Of a stretch of 24,627 nt of DNA, positions 23,102 to 24,627 are shown one piece after another. The stretch's first letter is position 1; each line of letters starts with the position of its first letter. The notes under the pieces are model-generated. The model was not told the DNA's origin, did not search any database, and worked only from the letters and a program-made list of their open reading frames with translations. The translations under genes were made by a program, and so were the position numbers. This stretch comes from Colwellia_A sp041890515 (lineage in GTDB: Bacteria; Pseudomonadota; Gammaproteobacteria; Enterobacterales; Alteromonadaceae): NCBI GenBank assembly GCA_041890515.1, contig JASDWX010000039.1:1-24627 (forward strand), written 5' to 3'.

Positions 23102-24549
23102 TTATTTCTCTCTAATCGCATTAATTCCCCCCCAAAAAGAAATATGGTTTACCTCTCCTTTATCATTAGGATGTAAGAACAAGCTCATGCCAGTCATGGA
23201 AAATAACTGCCGCTCACTTTCAGGAAAAAACATCTCATTCTTAACAAATTTTCCAATATTAACTAAAAATCCCCCACGCTTTTCCGTTATAACTAACGTA
23301 GTTTCAAAGGGGTCGGTTATTTTATACTCGCCTATAATAGACTCGAATAACTTAGGTGTTAATCTGGATTCACTCTTTTCTGTTGGTTTAAATTCATCCC
23401 AATGATAAATCTCACTTGCTCTAATCATGATCTCATCAATCAATGAAGTACCTTTCTCGCCATTAGTCATAATTACGATTCCATCGCCTGTTTTTGTGTG
23501 AGCAAATAAATGAGCCATAAAACCTTCATTAGCGCCACCGTGACTAAAAGAAGTAATTTCGTCTTCTCCTTCTATGAAAACCCAATTCCCATCGGCGGTA
23601 TTTGAGGTGTTAGCATTTCATCAATGGTACTTTTAGAGAAAAAAGCATTATTTTTACCTAAGCCTGCTAGCTGTATTTGTGAAACTAAGCGTAGTAAGTC
23701 AGATGGTGTAGTCCATAGCCCCGCAGCCGATAAAGTTGCATACGTATGTGAACCGCCAACTACAGGTTTACCGTCAGCATTATGGGCAACTGCCGCATTA
23801 CTTTTTAAGTTACCGACTAAAGGCTGACTAAAGCTACTATGTTGCATCATTAACGGTTCAAAAATAATTTTTTTAGCTAATTCAGTTATTGTGCTTTTAG
23901 CGTGATCTTGCAAAACAAGTTGGGCTAATGTTGTTCCCCCTCCCGAATACCTGAATTGAGTGCCAGGTTCAATATCTACAACAACAGGGGCAGAATTTGC
24001 AGGTTTAGCCCCATTGAGTAATGAGGTAATAGAAGGTACATCAGAGCCATGTTTATATCCTGCAAAGCCATGAACCGTAGTACCCGCAGAATGACTGAGT
24101 AATTGACGTAATGAAACGTTATTTTTACTCGCCCATTGATGGGCAGGTAACTGCCAGCTTTTAAGTAATGTATTTATATCTGCATCTATATTTAAACCAT
24201 TATCTTGACGGTATTTCATCAATGTACTAGCAAAAACGGCTTTAGAAATGCTTGCTGCTTGAAAAACAGTATTCTCATCAATAGGTCGATGATTGTTTAA
24301 GTCAATAAAACCTTCAGTGTGTGTCCAACTAATTTTGTTATCTTTTAGAAATGCTATTGAAACAGCTGGCACATTATAATGGGCCATTCTTTCTTTTAGA
24401 CTGCTAAGCTTTGATGGCTTTCCCTTTATACGTACAGTAGATTGAAGGCCTTCACTTATAGATTGTATACCCTCACCAGAATCATTTGCTTGGGCGTCAT
24501 ATGGGGAAAAATGAGCAAGTATACAAAAAACAAATATAGTATATTTCAA
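23102..24549 (-). pseudogene. Beta-lactamase-family serine hydrolase, frameshifted
   Basis: Two frames together encode one class C beta-lactamase-like (penicillin-binding-type) serine hydrolase with a C-terminal DUF3471-like domain, about 480 aa if joined. The upstream part (24549-23572) begins at a TTG codon with AGGA about 8 nt upstream. It has a signal peptide (MKYTIFVFCILAHFSPYDAQA), the catalytic SISK (Ser100, Lys103) and YSG (201-203), and ends abruptly at PPMGIGFS. In the next frame the protein continues directly as VFIEGEDEITSFSHGGANEG and on to a normal C-terminus ending at 23102; HGG there is the third active-site motif. One base missing in GGGTTTTCA near 23580 explains the break. 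Neither half keeps all three motifs, so the gene is probably inactive unless this is a sequencing error. Family members act in the periplasm on peptides, esters or beta-lactams; the substrate is unknown. Confidence 0.85.
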
Positions 24550-24627
24550 TGTAGATCCTGTTAATTCAAGAAACCAGTCAATTATTTATAACACAGTTTA
24601 ACTACGAAGTAATAGGTAGTATAGAGT

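Noticed and set aside
23061..23405. 114-codon plus-strand frame opposite the C-terminal half of the beta-lactamase-family gene
   Set aside because: The minus-strand reading continues a recognisable family across the frameshift; the plus-strand translation resembles no family.
23572..23582. Programmed -1 frameshift in the serine hydrolase
   Set aside because: The zero-frame codons are GGG TTT TCA, so the required XXY YYZ frame is not met; a lost base in the T-run is simpler.

Overview
The window is a low-G+C (AT-rich), densely coded stretch of a marine Gammaproteobacterium. The protein families (MshA-like pilin, PleD-like diguanylate cyclase, E. coli-like GlgC/GlgB/MalQ, a PGM1-type phosphoglucomutase in the glg cluster) and base composition suggest Alteromonadales, in the Colwellia/Thalassotalea/Pseudoalteromonas neighbourhood. 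This placement is inference; there is no rRNA or other taxonomic marker here. No tRNA, rRNA or CRISPR array was seen.

Left flank (1-3504). Two 20-bp direct repeats at the extreme left edge look like the end of a mobile element cut off by the window. They are followed by non-coding sequence with a decayed reading frame. A Crp/Fnr regulator (minus) is divergent from a class II aldolase-family gene (plus). Next come remnants of a membrane protein, probably a bile acid:Na+ symporter-type transporter, and then an alpha/beta hydrolase closely resembling the animal MEST/PEG1 protein, with Asp as nucleophile.

Core (3558-18346). This is a complete glycogen/maltodextrin cluster: malQ on the minus strand, divergent from a plus-strand series of a small stand-alone CBM48-like protein, glgX, glgP, glgC, glgB, pgm and glgA. 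Together they interconvert glucose-6-P and glucose-1-P (Pgm), make ADP-glucose (GlgC), extend (GlgA) and branch (GlgB) glycogen, and break it down (GlgP, GlgX), with MalQ recycling short maltodextrins. Control signals seen are a strong rho-independent terminator after the CBM48 gene, an inverted repeat and a LacI-family-type operator upstream of glgX, and two back-to-back hairpins between glgC and glgB.

Right flank (18347-24627). A two-receiver GGEEF diguanylate cyclase follows glgA in the same direction. Then come a periplasmic PEBP/YbhB-like protein and an AraC-family regulator (both minus), a solitary MshA-like type IV pilin (plus), and a beta-lactamase-family serine hydrolase (minus) broken by a single-base frameshift. 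The flanks are a patchwork of single genes with decayed pieces; the core is orderly and intact. I found no convincing wholly new system. The least ordinary items are the MEST-like hydrolase, the stand-alone CBM48 protein, the divergent GlgA, and the regulatory structures around glgX and between glgC and glgB.
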